DNA of 64,000 nt from Dendrolimus kikuchii (Eukaryota > Arthropoda > Insecta > Lepidoptera > Lasiocampidae), in assembly GCA_019925095.2 (NCBI GenBank), contig CM034405.1, positions 17,355,401-17,419,400 of the forward strand, read 5' to 3'. The stretch's first letter is position 1. The number at the start of each line of letters is the position of its first letter. A program made the translations under genes and the position numbers. Shown here piece by piece: positions 44,610 through 56,537 of this stretch. The notes under the pieces were generated by a model. It made no database searches. It saw only the letters and a program-made list of their open reading frames with translations, and had not been told where the DNA came from.

Positions 44610-47600
44610 AAATTTTGCCGGTAAAACATTGCAAAATTTGTAAATTATTTCAAAGTGTTAAAACTATTCAATATTAATAGAATTTTGAAGTGTTGACAAC
44701 ACAGTGCCAAGAAAATAATATAGTACTTCATTATAACACTTACCATTCGTCTTTTAATTGTGTTATAATAAGTACAAACTACGACAAGTAAGTGTTCCAA
44801 GTGGAATGTGCAACATTCGAAATCTTTAAGCCTTTGGTGATTTCTTTTATTACGAGCACATCGAGTGAAACCAATTACGATAAATTATCGTCGTTTCTCA
44901 AGTTCGGACGAAGGGGGAAGTATTTTGCTTTATTCTACTGAAAATGAGATGTAAGTACAATTACGAGTTTTCAAACAGGATTGAACTTGTTTTAAAACCT
45001 AACTGAAAATCTCAGTAGGGGAAATAAAACACCGAGGTTAGCAAACCGGTTGTTTACTTAAGCTAACCAAGAGTTAGTGTCAAAAATTAAATTGATTTTT
45101 AATTAATATGATTGAAAGGACATTTATCACAAACTTGTCTTGCTAATAGTGTTGTACTAAGACATAACATTTGTCATTTCACTGTAAAAGAAGACCACTT
45201 ATCGGTGCAGAACCATTGTGGACAAATTTGTTTTTTATAATATTCTAGAACAATGACAATTTCTGAACAAAGGCTATAGCTGGATAAACATCCAGCTGCT
45301 GCTGGCTGAAGTTGAACAGCTTCTTTAATTCAGTGATAAAACACTGGGGTGTGTATAGATAGTCGGCCCATTTATTTATTATTTGAGATATAAAGATAAC
45401 TTTGGGTGGTTATAGCCTTCTAACCTATATTAAAGAAAGTTTGGATCTGTTCATGGTACATAGATGTGCCATGTGACTATAACCCACCTGAACATTGGTC
45501 TTGTAAACGAGGGCTTGTAAATTAAGTCCTCACAGGAGGCACCACAACTGATTTTCACCAAAGCCTAGTAATTTTTACATTACTTATTGACAGGATTAAT
45601 AAAGTCAGTGGGACCAATGTCCCATAATTAAATATTAGAGACTACATTGCAAATTATTTGTAGTCAAGACTATATTTTTGCCCTGATGTTGTACAACTTA
45701 TTAAAGCATCATTGAGTGGCTTACAAGGGTGATTAAAATTTAAAGACAAGTACGTACTTTAAGTTAAAAAGTAACATCTAATGTCTTGTATGACAAGTGA
45801 TCTAAGCCTTACTAATTATACAGCCAAGCCTATAAATCTTATTGTAAATTGTTTAGACTACACAATACACATAATGAGAAAAGAGATAGTTCACCTATTA
45901 AAAGTAGTGAATATAACAGACTCCATCCAAAGAGCTGCATTCAGATGGTTTTTGATAAAGAAGTCAGATGTTGATTTCTGCCCTCTTGGACCTCAGAGGT
46001 CTTAATTCATATGTAATATATTGTAAAACATTTTATATTACAAATAAAGAGATTAATTAAAGTTAAGACACATTGGTTAGTGACAACAAACATTCAACAG
46101 GCATATTTTCACTTACCAATAGCTAAACCTCATCCGGACATTCCTCCGAGTGGTTTATAGCAAGATTTTCAGCAAACATTTAGTTACACATTACAATAAG
46201 TAATTGTATTAATTACATATAAGAGAGCAGGGGTTATCATATCATATATATCAACAGCTTATCATCTTACTATTATAATAACATAAGAGATAGTTTGATT
46301 AATCTTAAGACAGCAAAGTAGTGGTCTATTTGTATACTAATTTTAAACCTTATTTATACAAACTTATAATATCATAAGTGTCTATGCTATGAGACTGTGA
46401 CATTCTGTAAGATGATAAGAAGTATCTCAATTGATGTTTAAAGACTGGAAACTCCCCTCTTTATTGCTCTTGCTTTGTGGCTTAACATTTGGCACAAAAA
46501 TATTTGCTATTATAGCAAATTGGATTGCAGAAATCCTATAGACACCATATCCAGTTACTCTAGAATCAGTCAGGACGGAAGGTCCTTGATTCTCAGGTTG
46601 CAGAAACTCTGAGAATGTTCGATACGAGGATGGCATATAAGTTATCAAAAAGTCTATCTTACAATTGCCATCATGTGAGCATTAAATCTCAGGTGTGATC
46701 AAATTATTTGCTCCAATGTCTAAGGTCTGTTTTCCTATTGTTATAACTGTCTGGGACACCAGGCGAGGCAGAGTGAAATTGTCCTAAAAACCATAACTAA
46801 AAATAACATTTCTGATTTCAAACATGTGGAATAGATATATTACTACTCCTAAAGGGGTTATGACTAAATTGAGATTTTGCATACTATGCAATTTTAAAGA
46901 ATTGGCTTCACAATCACTATGCAAATGTTCCTAAAATTATTCAAACAGAGCAGGCCAAGAGGGAATATCTAACCCTACTGTTTAGCAAGACCTGAAATAA
47001 AGTTGGTCAAAGGAGAGCAGGGCTCAGAACCAGTACTCAAATAGCTGTATTATTCAGTCTTTTGACCTCAAATTCAGGTTGAGGTGCTCAGCTAAACAGG
47101 ATTTGCTCACTGATTGGAAAGTGGGCCTGTAACCAATTTCTTGGAGTTCAAAGAGGAACGAGATGTATACTATGTTTGTAAGAATAAATAGTCAGTGTAT
47201 GACTCAAAGAGGTGCATATTGTACATACATGGTGAGAAAAGGACGTAATCCCTTTACCTAAAAAAGTAAATAAATAAAGATGCTTACCATATTGTTGAAT
47301 CTCACAGAACAATGGAGCATAACTCTCTTTCTCTGCCACTTAGCTCTCGGGGAAGCTAAACTGAACGAGAAGCCAGATGCCAAATGGTCCTAAAGTTCTG
47401 AAGTGGCTTCTTCTGCTCCAGGCCATGAAGGCTATGTTCAAAATTTGGAGCGTCCAAGGCATGAACTTATTTTCATCAAAGTATGTGATGAATGGCCCTA
47501 GACAGGTGTACTCATTTTTCTACAATGTATTCGGTAGAAATGAGACTTTCGGCTGGGCTTGGCAATTTTCCCCACCCAGCCTAATAGAATACTGTCTTAC

Positions 47601-49200
47601 TTGAACCAGGTTAAAGGAAATTTCCTTTTATTAATACCAGAATAGACCAAGGGCTTTCGGAGGCCAAACTTGAAAGCAAAGATTATTAACAATTCTCATT
47701 TAAGACAGGAGGAAGATCTCAGTAGATGGACAGACAGACAGATTGCCCCTTTTTGCTTAAAAAGTTAGAGTTTGAATGATCAAGTCTCTTACTGAATCAC
47801 AAATGGCAAGACTTATCAAAGTAGTTGGCAGACACCTACTTAATAATACTTACAACTACAATTACTATATATCTACAATAGACATTGCCAAAAATAAATT
47901 TTAAAAGGCTATCATATATTACTAGTTCTTAAGTTTTTTGAAATGGTGTAAATTAAAGTGTTTTCTATCTATCATATAATAACATTATCAGAGATGTAAG
48001 ATGATCATCAAATACTTAAGACCATTTCACTTGTTAAACCAGAAATTTAAAATGCTATTTGTCTAGAATATTAGCATTTCTATTTGACAAAATTAAAATA
48101 AATAAATAAAATTATATATATATAAGTATATATAATTTCATATTAGTAGCTGGATAGTCACTACTATTACTTGCCTCAGGCTGTAGAATCTATGATCTGT
48201 TGACACCAGGGCATCCCCAGACAATCAAAACAATCGGCTGGTAGCCACAACTTTGTGTAATAACAAGATTATAAATAAAATAATAAGCAGTCTAGCTGGA
48301 TGTTACGGAAACACCGAAATTATTGTTTTGTCCTGTAACACACATTAAACATTTTATAACAGTATCTGAGAGGTCAAAAAGCCTAGATAGAGAATGAGTA
48401 CAAGTTTATACATTTCTATCATTATCTTCAAAGATAAAAATTGCTTAAAGAACCATAATTACTGTTTTCAGAGACATTGTATATAATATTTTTTGTAAAT
48501 ATACAATATAGTACTCTATAAAAAAAAAAGGGGGGGGGCGGGAGAGATTAATACTACTCTACATATATTTCTCTTAGCTAGCTGTTGATACAAGATGTTA
48601 GTTATAAAATGACCAGTACAAGAGATATTAGAGGAATCTTATAAGTATTGAAACATACAGATGTTTCTATTAATGATATCAGACCTAGTCAAGATTAGCT
48701 ATAAACTAATTTTAGTTATTATTAAGGCTCTTTAGTTATGTTTACCTTTAGGTTTTCCATTTTTAATGGAAGATTCATAAGATAAGTTCTTTACCAAGGA
48801 ACCTTGAGATCTTATCATCTAATCAACATTTTCTTTAAAATAATAATTGATTTCAGATAGGAGGATTATTATTTTTTCTTTCTTTATTGTACACAAAGTA
48901 GTTACATATAAAACTACAGAGAGTGGTGATGTACCAAAACAAGATTAACAACTCCAAAGAGAGTTTTCTTCCAGCAAACCTGGGGAGACAGGGAGAGACT
49001 ATTATCCATATAATAATATAAATCAATATTGTTGGAAATTGATAAATTGTGAGGTTATTAGTATTAATTTTTTTTTATTTTTCTTCACAGACAAATTAAA
49101 ATTCTTAAAGTAAATCGGATATACTTTGAGAAATATTTTAAATCTCTAATCATCATATGCATTGTATTACTTGTGTTTTCACCAGCAGATAACAAACAGG
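44610..49200. other. Non-coding interior of the inverted-repeat segment
   Basis: No frame exceeds about 75 codons. Frames at 45,781-46,005, 46,427-46,648 and 47,377-47,604 match no family I know. A retroposon-like TTTATTGTACACAAAG piece lies near 48,885, and a G-run at 48,530. I find no transposase and no TAF4 exon here. Confidence 0.45.
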
Positions 49201-49299
49201 TCTTCTAGCAACACTGTGTGTCGACAGAAACACATAATATAACTGTTTTGCATTCCAACAAAACAGGTATTATGTGTTGACTGAGACACACAGTGTTGC
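49201..49299. repeat. Hairpin joining both termini of the inverted-repeat segment
   Basis: 49,201-49,238 is the reverse complement of the left terminus (44,419-44,456, 38 of 38). 49,239-49,299 is the reverse complement of the right terminus plus its 30-bp outer flank (51,048-51,108, 61 of 61). The two arms of about 31 bp fold on a 30-bp loop. The order matches a right end joined to a left end. Confidence 0.85.
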
Positions 49300-49317
49300 A
49301 GCAAGTTTCTTGCTGGT

Positions 49318-50870
49318 CGGAATCCGTGGACGTCGCTAACGCCGGGTTGGCGATTGTCGTAGATCGAATAGCTAGGCTGGGCTTGAGGGTCTCCCCCGCG
49401 AAAACGGAGGCCATCATGTTCCATAGGAAATTTCGCAATCCCCCCGCGGACTTGACCGTTTCGGTCCAAGGGGTGGCCATTAGAGTAGGGCCCCAAATGA
49501 AATATCTGGGGCTAGTTCTCGATGGGAAATGGCTGTTCAAAGCGCACTTTGAGCAGCTAGTTCCCAAACTCGTCAAATCCGCGGGCGCACTCTCGAGGCT
49601 GCTTCCCAACGTAGGGGGCCCGGGAGGTGCGACGCGGAAACTTTACTCTGGCATCCTGAGGAGTATGGCACTGTACGGTGCACCCGTCTGGTCCATTGCA
49701 CTTCACCGCCACAACAGAACCCTGCTGCAACGGGCGCAGCAGGTTCTGGCCGTGAGGACCATACGGGGGTATCGCACAGTGTCGCGGACGGCGGCCACCC
49801 TCCTGGCAGGCGATCCGCCCTGGCATCTCCAGGCGGACGTCCTGACAGTGGTGCGCCGCACCCGGCAGGATGCCCTAGCTAGAGGCCTGACCTTCTGTCA
49901 GGTCGAAATCGAGGCGATCAGGAAGCGGGAAACCGCCTCCATGATCGCCGTCTGGTCTCAAGAGCTCGACAACCCTGCGGCCTATGGCGGCTACACGGTG
50001 GATGCAATCAGGCCACAGCTGACGGAATGGGTCAACCGCACCAGCGGCACCCTGACATTCAGGACGACACAGATACTTACCGGACACGGATGTTTCGATA
50101 AGTATCTGTGTCGCATTGTGGGCTGCTTGCCTTCCCCGGACTGCCGCCAGTGCGGCGCGCCCGACACGGCGTTACACACGCTTGTCGAGTGCGCCGCATG
50201 GGCGCCGCAGCGTTTCGAACTTGAGACGCACGTAGGTCCAGTCGACTCGCTCTGCGACTTGGTCAAGGCCATGCTGCAGAGCAGCGACAATTGGGGGGCT
50301 GCGGTTACTTTTTGCGAGACAGTAATGTCACTCAAGGAGGCCGCAGAACGAGACAGGGAGAGAAGTCCTGCAGCGCGTGCCAATGCGTCTTCTCGAGGTC
50401 GCCGGCCTTCAGCTGGCACCCGGAGAGGCAGGTACGCGCATTACTTCCCTCCCTGAGTTAGGTTCCGTTTACCGCGGGGGGCCTTTAGCTTGCTAGGAAG
50501 AGCAAAGGACCTTCTACCCCCGCACAACGAAGTGGAGTGTGTTCTCCCAGGGCACACTCCAGGCACTTTATTGCGCTGGATCGGCTGGGCGTAACTATGT
50601 TCTAAATCTCAGCCTTTCCAACACATTCAAAGCGCAGGGTCGTCAGGGAGGAGGGGGTTTTTAGTGGGTATTGGGGTTGCTCGCCCGTGCAGCAACGCTC
50701 GGAGTCTTCCACACTATTCTGTGACGTCGATCGCGGACGGAGCGCTGCCAAGAGCATACTATTGCTGCAGTGTTATCGCCCCCGACCGACGCGTGTCGTT
50801 CCCCTAGCAACGACCCAGTTTGTGCGTAAATCGGTTAAGCATTTTCCCTCGCCTCAAAACAAAAAAAAAA
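49318..50870 (+). mobile_element. 5'-truncated R1-type non-LTR retrotransposon
   Basis: An open frame from the truncation point to 50,456 (TGA at 50,454-50,456) encodes the C-terminal part of an R1-clade ORF2. It begins near GLRVSPAKTEAIMFHR and QMKYLGLVLDGKW (the palm/thumb after the YADD motif), then LYGAPVWSIALHRHNR. It ends with a zinc-knuckle region CRQCGAPDTALHTLVECAAW and an Arg/Ser-rich tail. A GC-rich 3' UTR of about 410 bp and an A-run follow. GTTTCTTGCTGGT at 49,305-49,317 and 50,871-50,883 is a 13-bp target duplication. The endonuclease and most of the RT are missing, so it is dead. Its GC content is far above its surroundings. Confidence 0.9.
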
Positions 50871-50895
50871 GTTTCTTGCTGGTGTGTGGAAGACT

Positions 50896-51077
50896 ATATG
50901 AATTGACAGATATCTGACATCTATCATATCAAGGAAAGAGATGTCATGCTGGTGAGTGAAAGAGAAAGGTATAAAACCAAGGACAAATGGGTAAGTCTTA
51001 GACCATAGATAGTGTAAAGAGGCAAATATTTACTATGCTTTCTTCTAGCAACACTGTGTGTCTCAGTCAACACATAA
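50896..51077 (+). repeat. Right arm of the large inverted repeat
   Basis: 50,896-51,062 is identical to the reverse complement of 44,435-44,601. The end reads GCAACACTGTGTGTCTCAGT then CAACACATAAT, followed by ACCTGTTTTG. The right arm begins 12 bp beyond the R1 element's second target duplication. Confidence 0.9.
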
Positions 51078-51119
51078 TACCTGTTTTGTTGGAATGCAAA
51101 ACAGTTATATTACATACGC

Positions 51120-52309
51120 TGTACTGGTTAATGTTGCCAACAACTCAGAGACTGATGTCACTATTTTTTACAGAAAAGTAGCCTAAAGTCGCCGATTTTT
51201 AACCACACAAAAAAAGGTTTTTTATTTTTTTTTATTCCCCTTCTTTAGCCCGGGCGAACGAGATATGCCCGAGTCAACTACTATTTGTTTCCTACTTGTT
51301 TATATATATATATTCTACTATAGGTAGGAATTTGGATTGGGTTGTAATGGTTGGTTCAGGTTGGATGTTGTTGGTTTTGGTGTTTTATGTTTACATATAC
51401 TAAATATATTAAATATAGATTCTTATTACTAATATATACTTAATATCTTTATATATGAGAGCATCCGCGTTGCCTCCCCTAGGTCAAGACCCCCAACTCG
51501 GTTTGTGTTTGAGCTGTTTGTCTTGGCCCAGGGGAGATGATCGGAGACCTACATATATATTTCCCTAACTTGCCTACAAGGTATTTTAATATACTTACTT
51601 ATATATCTACATATATATTTAGGATGGTTTGGTGATAGGGGATATCTTTTATTTCTTTATTACTTTAAAAACTTAGTTCTATTACATCTTATGTCTTAAC
51701 TATTACAATCTGTTTATAATTATATACATATTTATATAAATTTTTACAATTTTTATAGCCTAATGTTTGATTCATATTTATATATATCTTTATATATAAT
51801 TTTTATAACAAATTTTGTTTCCAATGTAATTCAAACAATAATATGATATATGTTTATTTCACAAATAGTATGGGCTTTTCTTATTTTTATTATTATTTTA
51901 CAGGGTTTCTATTTCTAATTTACAGCAGGATTTCTTACTTCAACTTCCTAGCAGATTTTTCCTTTACGTAATTTACATCTATTTGTTTACAGGCTTACTT
52001 ATATTTAGACGCTAATGAATTATATATTCAAATATATATTCGCAGTGTCTTATTTTACACTTGTTTTATTACTATTTTTGTTATACTTATTCTACTTTGC
52101 CGATTCAACATTTATTGCTTTATCTTACGTTTCAACTTTTACAGGTCGTCTGCTACCGGGTACCTACTACTTCTTTGCCCCGTGGGAGTAAACCGCCGGG
52201 TCTACTCAAGACCAACATGCGTCGTGGGATCTATATACAAGGTAAGTGTGTTGTTTTATTATTGTGTATAGAGTTGCGTGTGTAAGAAGAACTGATTACT
52301 TGTATGTCA
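51120..52309. other. AT-rich DNA with two GC-rich islands
   Basis: Most of it is TA-rich. GC-richer islands occur at 51,235-51,280 (CCCGGGCGAACGAGATATGC), 51,465-51,545 (CCCCTAGGTCAAGACCCCC) and 52,145-52,241. They may be retroposon parts or exons. I recognise no protein. Confidence 0.35.
52145..52241 (+). other. Candidate 97-bp exon with strong splice signals
   Basis: It is bounded by a pyrimidine-rich acceptor (TTTCAACTTTTACAG) and a consensus donor (AAG, then GTAAGTG). The frame across it is open (RVPTTSLPRGSKPPGLLKTN) and the base composition is GC-rich. No homology is recognised. It could be part of a transposon or a chance match. Confidence 0.25.
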
Positions 52310-52436
52310 ACAATCGTGTGTATGTATGTATGTGTGTGTGTATGTGTGTGTGTATGTGTGTGTGTGTCTGTGTGCGTGTGTGCGTGTGTGTATGTATGTG
52401 TGCGTGTGTGTGTGTGTATGTGTGTGTGTGTGTGTT
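52310..52436. repeat. (TG)n-rich microsatellite
   Basis: Interrupted TG dinucleotides mixed with TATG and TGCG run for about 120 bp. The Cys/Val or His/Thr repeat proteins it appears to encode are artefacts. Confidence 0.92.
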
Positions 52437-52838
52437 TTGTATATGTACACTGGTGTGTTTGAATTTATGCTTATTATGATACTATTGTTGTGTGTTGTGC
52501 GTGTGTGTGTTTTACTGAGAACAGCAATTTTTGACACCAAAAGTTACTTGTTTCTCTTGTGCCTGTGTGTGTTACGCGTTCTTGTTATATTGTCTTGTCT
52601 GTTTTGTGTTTTTGTGTTGTGATGGATAGTGTTACCCTGTGTGTGTTTTGTTGTTGTTCGGATACCCGGTTCCGTCTTCCATAGTTTGCATTGATTTGGC
52701 CAATGTCACAGTAGGTGGTAAAATGTCAGGTGCATATAAGAGTATAAATGCGAAAAGAAAAATTTGGTCGGTGATCTTCCAAATCACTTTCTGAGATCCT
52801 GAGGACAACACAAAACATAGAGTGTTAGACTAACTACA

Positions 52839-55800
52839 TTAGAGATAGATGTTATTTATTGTTAAAAACTTTGATAATATATGTACATGTCTACTATCAG
52901 CTACGGTAAGAAGAAAGTCCACATTGACCGGTCGGGGAAAATCTTTGAGTAATATACTGTAGAGGGGAGAAACTATTTTGGGACATTCGAAAAAAATGTG
53001 ATGGACAGAGCCGTCAGCTAAGCCGCACTCACAGAGAGAATTATCGCGAATTCTTAATTTTGCAAGAAATACAGGACAGCAACAGTGGCCAAGACGCAGG
53101 CGAATTATAGTTGATATAACTTTTTTGGGTAGTTTTCTATAGTTGAAGAACCAAGGTTTGGGACGTAATGTTGGTTGCAAACTACCGTAGTATCTGCCAA
53201 CAGTCAGACGGGACTGTTGCCAGATACCATTCCAAGTCTCAAACATCTGGGGCCGCGCGAGAGAACGTAAATCGCGGGGAAAGCATTTATTATATTTGTT
53301 ACTACCCGAACAGACAGCTTCCTTGGCGCAACAGTCGGCAATCTCATTTCCACCAATTCCACAGTGACCTGGGATCCAGGCAAGTACTATATCTAAACCA
53401 GACGAGTGACAACGAAAGAGGGCTTCCTTTATTTTTAGGGAGATGACAAAGTTATGTTTAGCATGCAAAGGTAATTTTGAGATATCCTGTAGGGAGCTTA
53501 AGGAATCAGTAAAAATGATAGATTTACTTATGTTATGGGATTCAATATAAAGGACGGCTTCTAGAATAGCGATTGATTCGCCAGTGAACACAGAACTAGG
53601 AGGAGGAATTTTGAAATTTAAAATAATTTTGTATTTGGGAATCCAAATAGCTGAACCAACAGGGCCATTTTGAGATAGCCGTGATGCATCGGTGAAAAAC
53701 TGAAGGTGGTCTGGCCAACGATCCTGCGTAATTTTACAAAATAATTGATTAGCATCTGGAGAATTTTTGTGAATATCTAGATTTAGAATAACATTAGGTT
53801 TATAAATAAGGCTTTCAAAACTTGACTCAAAAACAGGATTTTTATAATTCTGGAAAATGCCAAGAGGGAGATCTACTAGTTTCTTATACGAATTTATAAG
53901 AAGTGGAAGACATTTGTGAGTCCAATAACTAGATGTGAACGATATTTGAAGGAGTTGATCTAAGATACCTAGAAGGGGATGATCTGAGAGCTCTATCACT
54001 TTATAAAAGAATCTGTCCGACAGAAGCTGCCTGCGAAGAGCAAGAGGAGGGTCTACACACTCAACCTGAAGGGCATTTATTGGAGAAGATTTCATTGCGC
54101 CTGTGATGATTCTGAGGCATTTGGCTTGTATGCGTTCCAGTTTCATGAGAGCGGATTTACTGCAGGGTTCCAATATGAAGCAGGCATAGTCAAAATGGCT
54201 GCGGATGATGGCATTATAAAGCAGCTTCTGACAATAGGGGTGAGATCCCCACCTAACACCTGACAGGGCTCGAATTACGTTAGTGTTTTTTTCTGTTTTT
54301 GCGCAAATATAATTGAGATGGGGGAGGCCTGAAAGTTTGGCATCGAGGAAGACACCTAGGAATTTAACAGAGTTAGCAATTTGGATTGGATGATTGTTAA
54401 TGTGAATGTCTAGGGCAGGAATATCTCTTTTGCGGGAGAATATTACAGCCGAACTTTTTGAAGCAGAAAGTGACAAACCGTGCTCTGAAAGCCATGAGTT
54501 AAGATAAAAAAGAGCAGAATTGATACGGTTTGAAGCATCACTGAAAGAGTCAGAAGTGGCATATAGAGCAATGTCATCGGCATACTGAAGGGCTTTGCAA
54601 AAGCAGCTTACAGAAGATTCTAAATCAGCCGTATAAATGTTATAGAGGATCGGGCTGAGGACAGAGCCTTGGGGTAAACCTTTCCATACAAGACGCGGGG
54701 GGGAGTCGATTCCCGAAACGCGGACGGAGATTGATCTCTCCATGAACATATTGGAAACAATGTTGACAATCCTCGGGGGGATACTCAGATTGTGCAGCTT
54801 CTGCCTGAGTATTTGAAGGTTGACGTTGTCGTATGCAGACGTTATGTCTAAAAAGACTCCTACGACATGTTCATTTCGGGAAAAAGCTAATCTGATGTCT
54901 GAGGTAATAAGGCTGAGACTGTCCATTGTACCTAAACCTCGTCTAAAACCAAACTGGCTGTTGGCTAATATGCCTTTGCTTTCTACGATCCACTCGAGTC
55001 GATTTTTAATTAAATGCTCCATAATTTTAGCAAGGACTGAAGATAGGGCTATAGGTCTATAAGCATCAGGGTCTGAAGCATCCTTGCCAGGTTTTAATAT
55101 TGGAACAATTATTTGCTTTTTCCAAGACTCTGGGATAGATCCGGAGAGAAAAATCTGATTCAGAAGGTTCAGTAGAAAATGCTTAGAAGATTCACAGGAC
55201 TGAATTACAAAGGAATAAGTAATGCCGTCTACTCCAGGAGAAGAGTCTCGGAGATGATCTAGGGCAGCGCATAGTTCTCCAAAGGAAAATTTAGAATTCA
55301 TGGGATTCAACTCATCTGAAGGGGAACAACTGATGGGGGGACAAGGTTCAAGGGGAACAAAAGGAGGTGCAAGCTTGTGCATGAAATTGGGAAGCCAGGA
55401 AGATGGATTATTGGAATTAATATTATCGTCACTTTGGGACTTTCTAAAGGCTTTTATTTTCTTCCATATCATAGAAGCTGGAGTCCTGGGAGAAAGGGAT
55501 TCGCAGAAGGCTTGCCAACCTTTTTTTTTTTTTGAACGCAACAGTCTTTTAGAGGAAGCAGAGACTTTCTGAAATTCTAGGTAATTATCATATGTGAGGC
55601 TCCTGGTAAATTTAATCTCCGCTTCTTTGCGCTTTTTTACTATAGCGGAACATTCAGAATCCCACCAAGCAGGGGAGGGAATTTTATTTTTTACAGAGTT
55701 TTTTAAGGGGATTGATTGCTCAGCAGCAGATGTCAATGCAGATACATACTCATCATATAGGGAAGTAAAATTCAGAGAAGAAACATCAGGAAGAGAGTTT

Positions 55801-56537
55801 AATTTACTTTGTACCAAGGAAGAGAACTTATGCCAGTCAGCTAGTGCGAGTCTAAATCTCAAGAGAGGGATTGGAGTGACAGGAGGGGGTGAAGAATCAG
55901 GCAAGGAACAAAGAATAGGGAGATGGTCACTTCCATAACAGTTAGAAAGAACAGACCATGAAAGAGAGTAGGCTATGGAGGGAGAGGATAAAGTAAGGTC
56001 AGGGGCACTCGGATTTTGAAGGGGAGAGACTCTACGCGTAGGGGTTCCATCATTAATGATGCATAAGTTTAGATCATTTAAGATATCAAGAAATGCTGGA
56101 GCAATAGGATCACAGGAAGCTGAACCCCACAAAGTATGGCGGATATTTAGGTCTCCTAGAATGAGGAGAGGGACAGGAAGATGGCATAAGAGGGAGAAAA
56201 GTTCTTGTATGAGGAGAGCATTGGGGTAAGGGATGTAGACAGACACAAATGTTATATTAAGACAACGGACAGCTACAATATTAATATCTGGGGAGTGAGG
56301 GGGGAGGGTGAAACGGGAGAATGTAATATTTCTTCTAACAAGAATAGCACAACCAGCCCAACCATCCGATCTATCATCTCGGATACATGAAAACCCAGGC
56401 ACTCGAAATAAAGAACCAGGGTTCAACCATGTTTCAGAGAGGGCAAAAAGGTAAGGATTAAACTGATTAATTAAAAAAGATACTTCATGTTTTTTATTAT
56501 TAACACTACGACAGTTCCATTGAAGGACCTTCGCCAT
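52839..56537 (-). CDS. Non-LTR retrotransposon ORF2: endonuclease, reverse transcriptase, RNase H
   Basis: A single uninterrupted frame of 1,232 residues. Residues 1-215 are an APE-type endonuclease (QWNCRSVNN, ALSETWL, GDLNIRHTLWG, GSDHLPI). The reverse transcriptase spans about 440-720, with YRPIALSSVLAKIMEHLI, GFRRGLGTMDSL, FLDITSAYDNV, GLPQGSVLSP and the catalytic YADD near residue 651. An RNase H domain follows at about 940-1075 (FFTDAS, ILEAV, FTDS, GHCGIGGNEIAD) with all four acidic residues. A CCHC-like CECGLADGSVHHIFFEC lies near 1,170. The RNase H domain suggests the I/LOA group. The ATG overlaps the end of ORF1 by 32 nt in another frame. It appears intact and possibly active. Confidence 0.95.
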   Translation of the reverse strand: MAKVLQWNCRSVNNKKHEVSFLINQFNPYLFALSETWLNPGSLFRVPGFSCIRDDRSDGWAGCAILVRRNITFSRFTLPPHSPDINIVAVRCLNITFVSVYIPYPNALLIQELFSLLCHLPVPLLILGDLNIRHTLWGSASCDPIAPAFLDILNDLNLCIINDGTPTRRVSPLQNPSAPDLTLSSPSIAYSLSWSVLSNCYGSDHLPILCSLPDSSPPPVTPIPLLRFRLALADWHKFSSLVQSKLNSLPDVSSLNFTSLYDEYVSALTSAAEQSIPLKNSVKNKIPSPAWWDSECSAIVKKRKEAEIKFTRSLTYDNYLEFQKVSASSKRLLRSKKKKGWQAFCESLSPRTPASMIWKKIKAFRKSQSDDNINSNNPSSWLPNFMHKLAPPFVPLEPCPPISCSPSDELNPMNSKFSFGELCAALDHLRDSSPGVDGITYSFVIQSCESSKHFLLNLLNQIFLSGSIPESWKKQIIVPILKPGKDASDPDAYRPIALSSVLAKIMEHLIKNRLEWIVESKGILANSQFGFRRGLGTMDSLSLITSDIRLAFSRNEHVVGVFLDITSAYDNVNLQILRQKLHNLSIPPRIVNIVSNMFMERSISVRVSGIDSPPRLVWKGLPQGSVLSPILYNIYTADLESSVSCFCKALQYADDIALYATSDSFSDASNRINSALFYLNSWLSEHGLSLSASKSSAVIFSRKRDIPALDIHINNHPIQIANSVKFLGVFLDAKLSGLPHLNYICAKTEKNTNVIRALSGVRWGSHPYCQKLLYNAIIRSHFDYACFILEPCSKSALMKLERIQAKCLRIITGAMKSSPINALQVECVDPPLALRRQLLSDRFFYKVIELSDHPLLGILDQLLQISFTSSYWTHKCLPLLINSYKKLVDLPLGIFQNYKNPVFESSFESLIYKPNVILNLDIHKNSPDANQLFCKITQDRWPDHLQFFTDASRLSQNGPVGSAIWIPKYKIILNFKIPPPSSVFTGESIAILEAVLYIESHNISKSIIFTDSLSSLQDISKLPLHAKHNFVISLKIKEALFRCHSSGLDIVLAWIPGHCGIGGNEIADCCAKEAVCSGSNKYNKCFPRDLRSLARPQMFETWNGIWQQSRLTVGRYYGSLQPTLRPKPWFFNYRKLPKKVISTIIRLRLGHCCCPVFLAKLRIRDNSLCECGLADGSVHHIFFECPKIVSPLYSILLKDFPRPVNVDFLLTVADSRHVHILSKFLTINNIYL

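Noticed and set aside
47377..47604. A 75-codon frame as a possible gene
   Set aside because: It has no domain and no clear splice or promoter context, and is within the range expected by chance.
52246..52622. Cys/Val-rich and His/Thr-rich small proteins
   Set aside because: They come from the (TG)n microsatellite.
54820..55938. Plus-strand frames of 80-114 codons
   Set aside because: They are antisense shadows of the retrotransposon ORF2.
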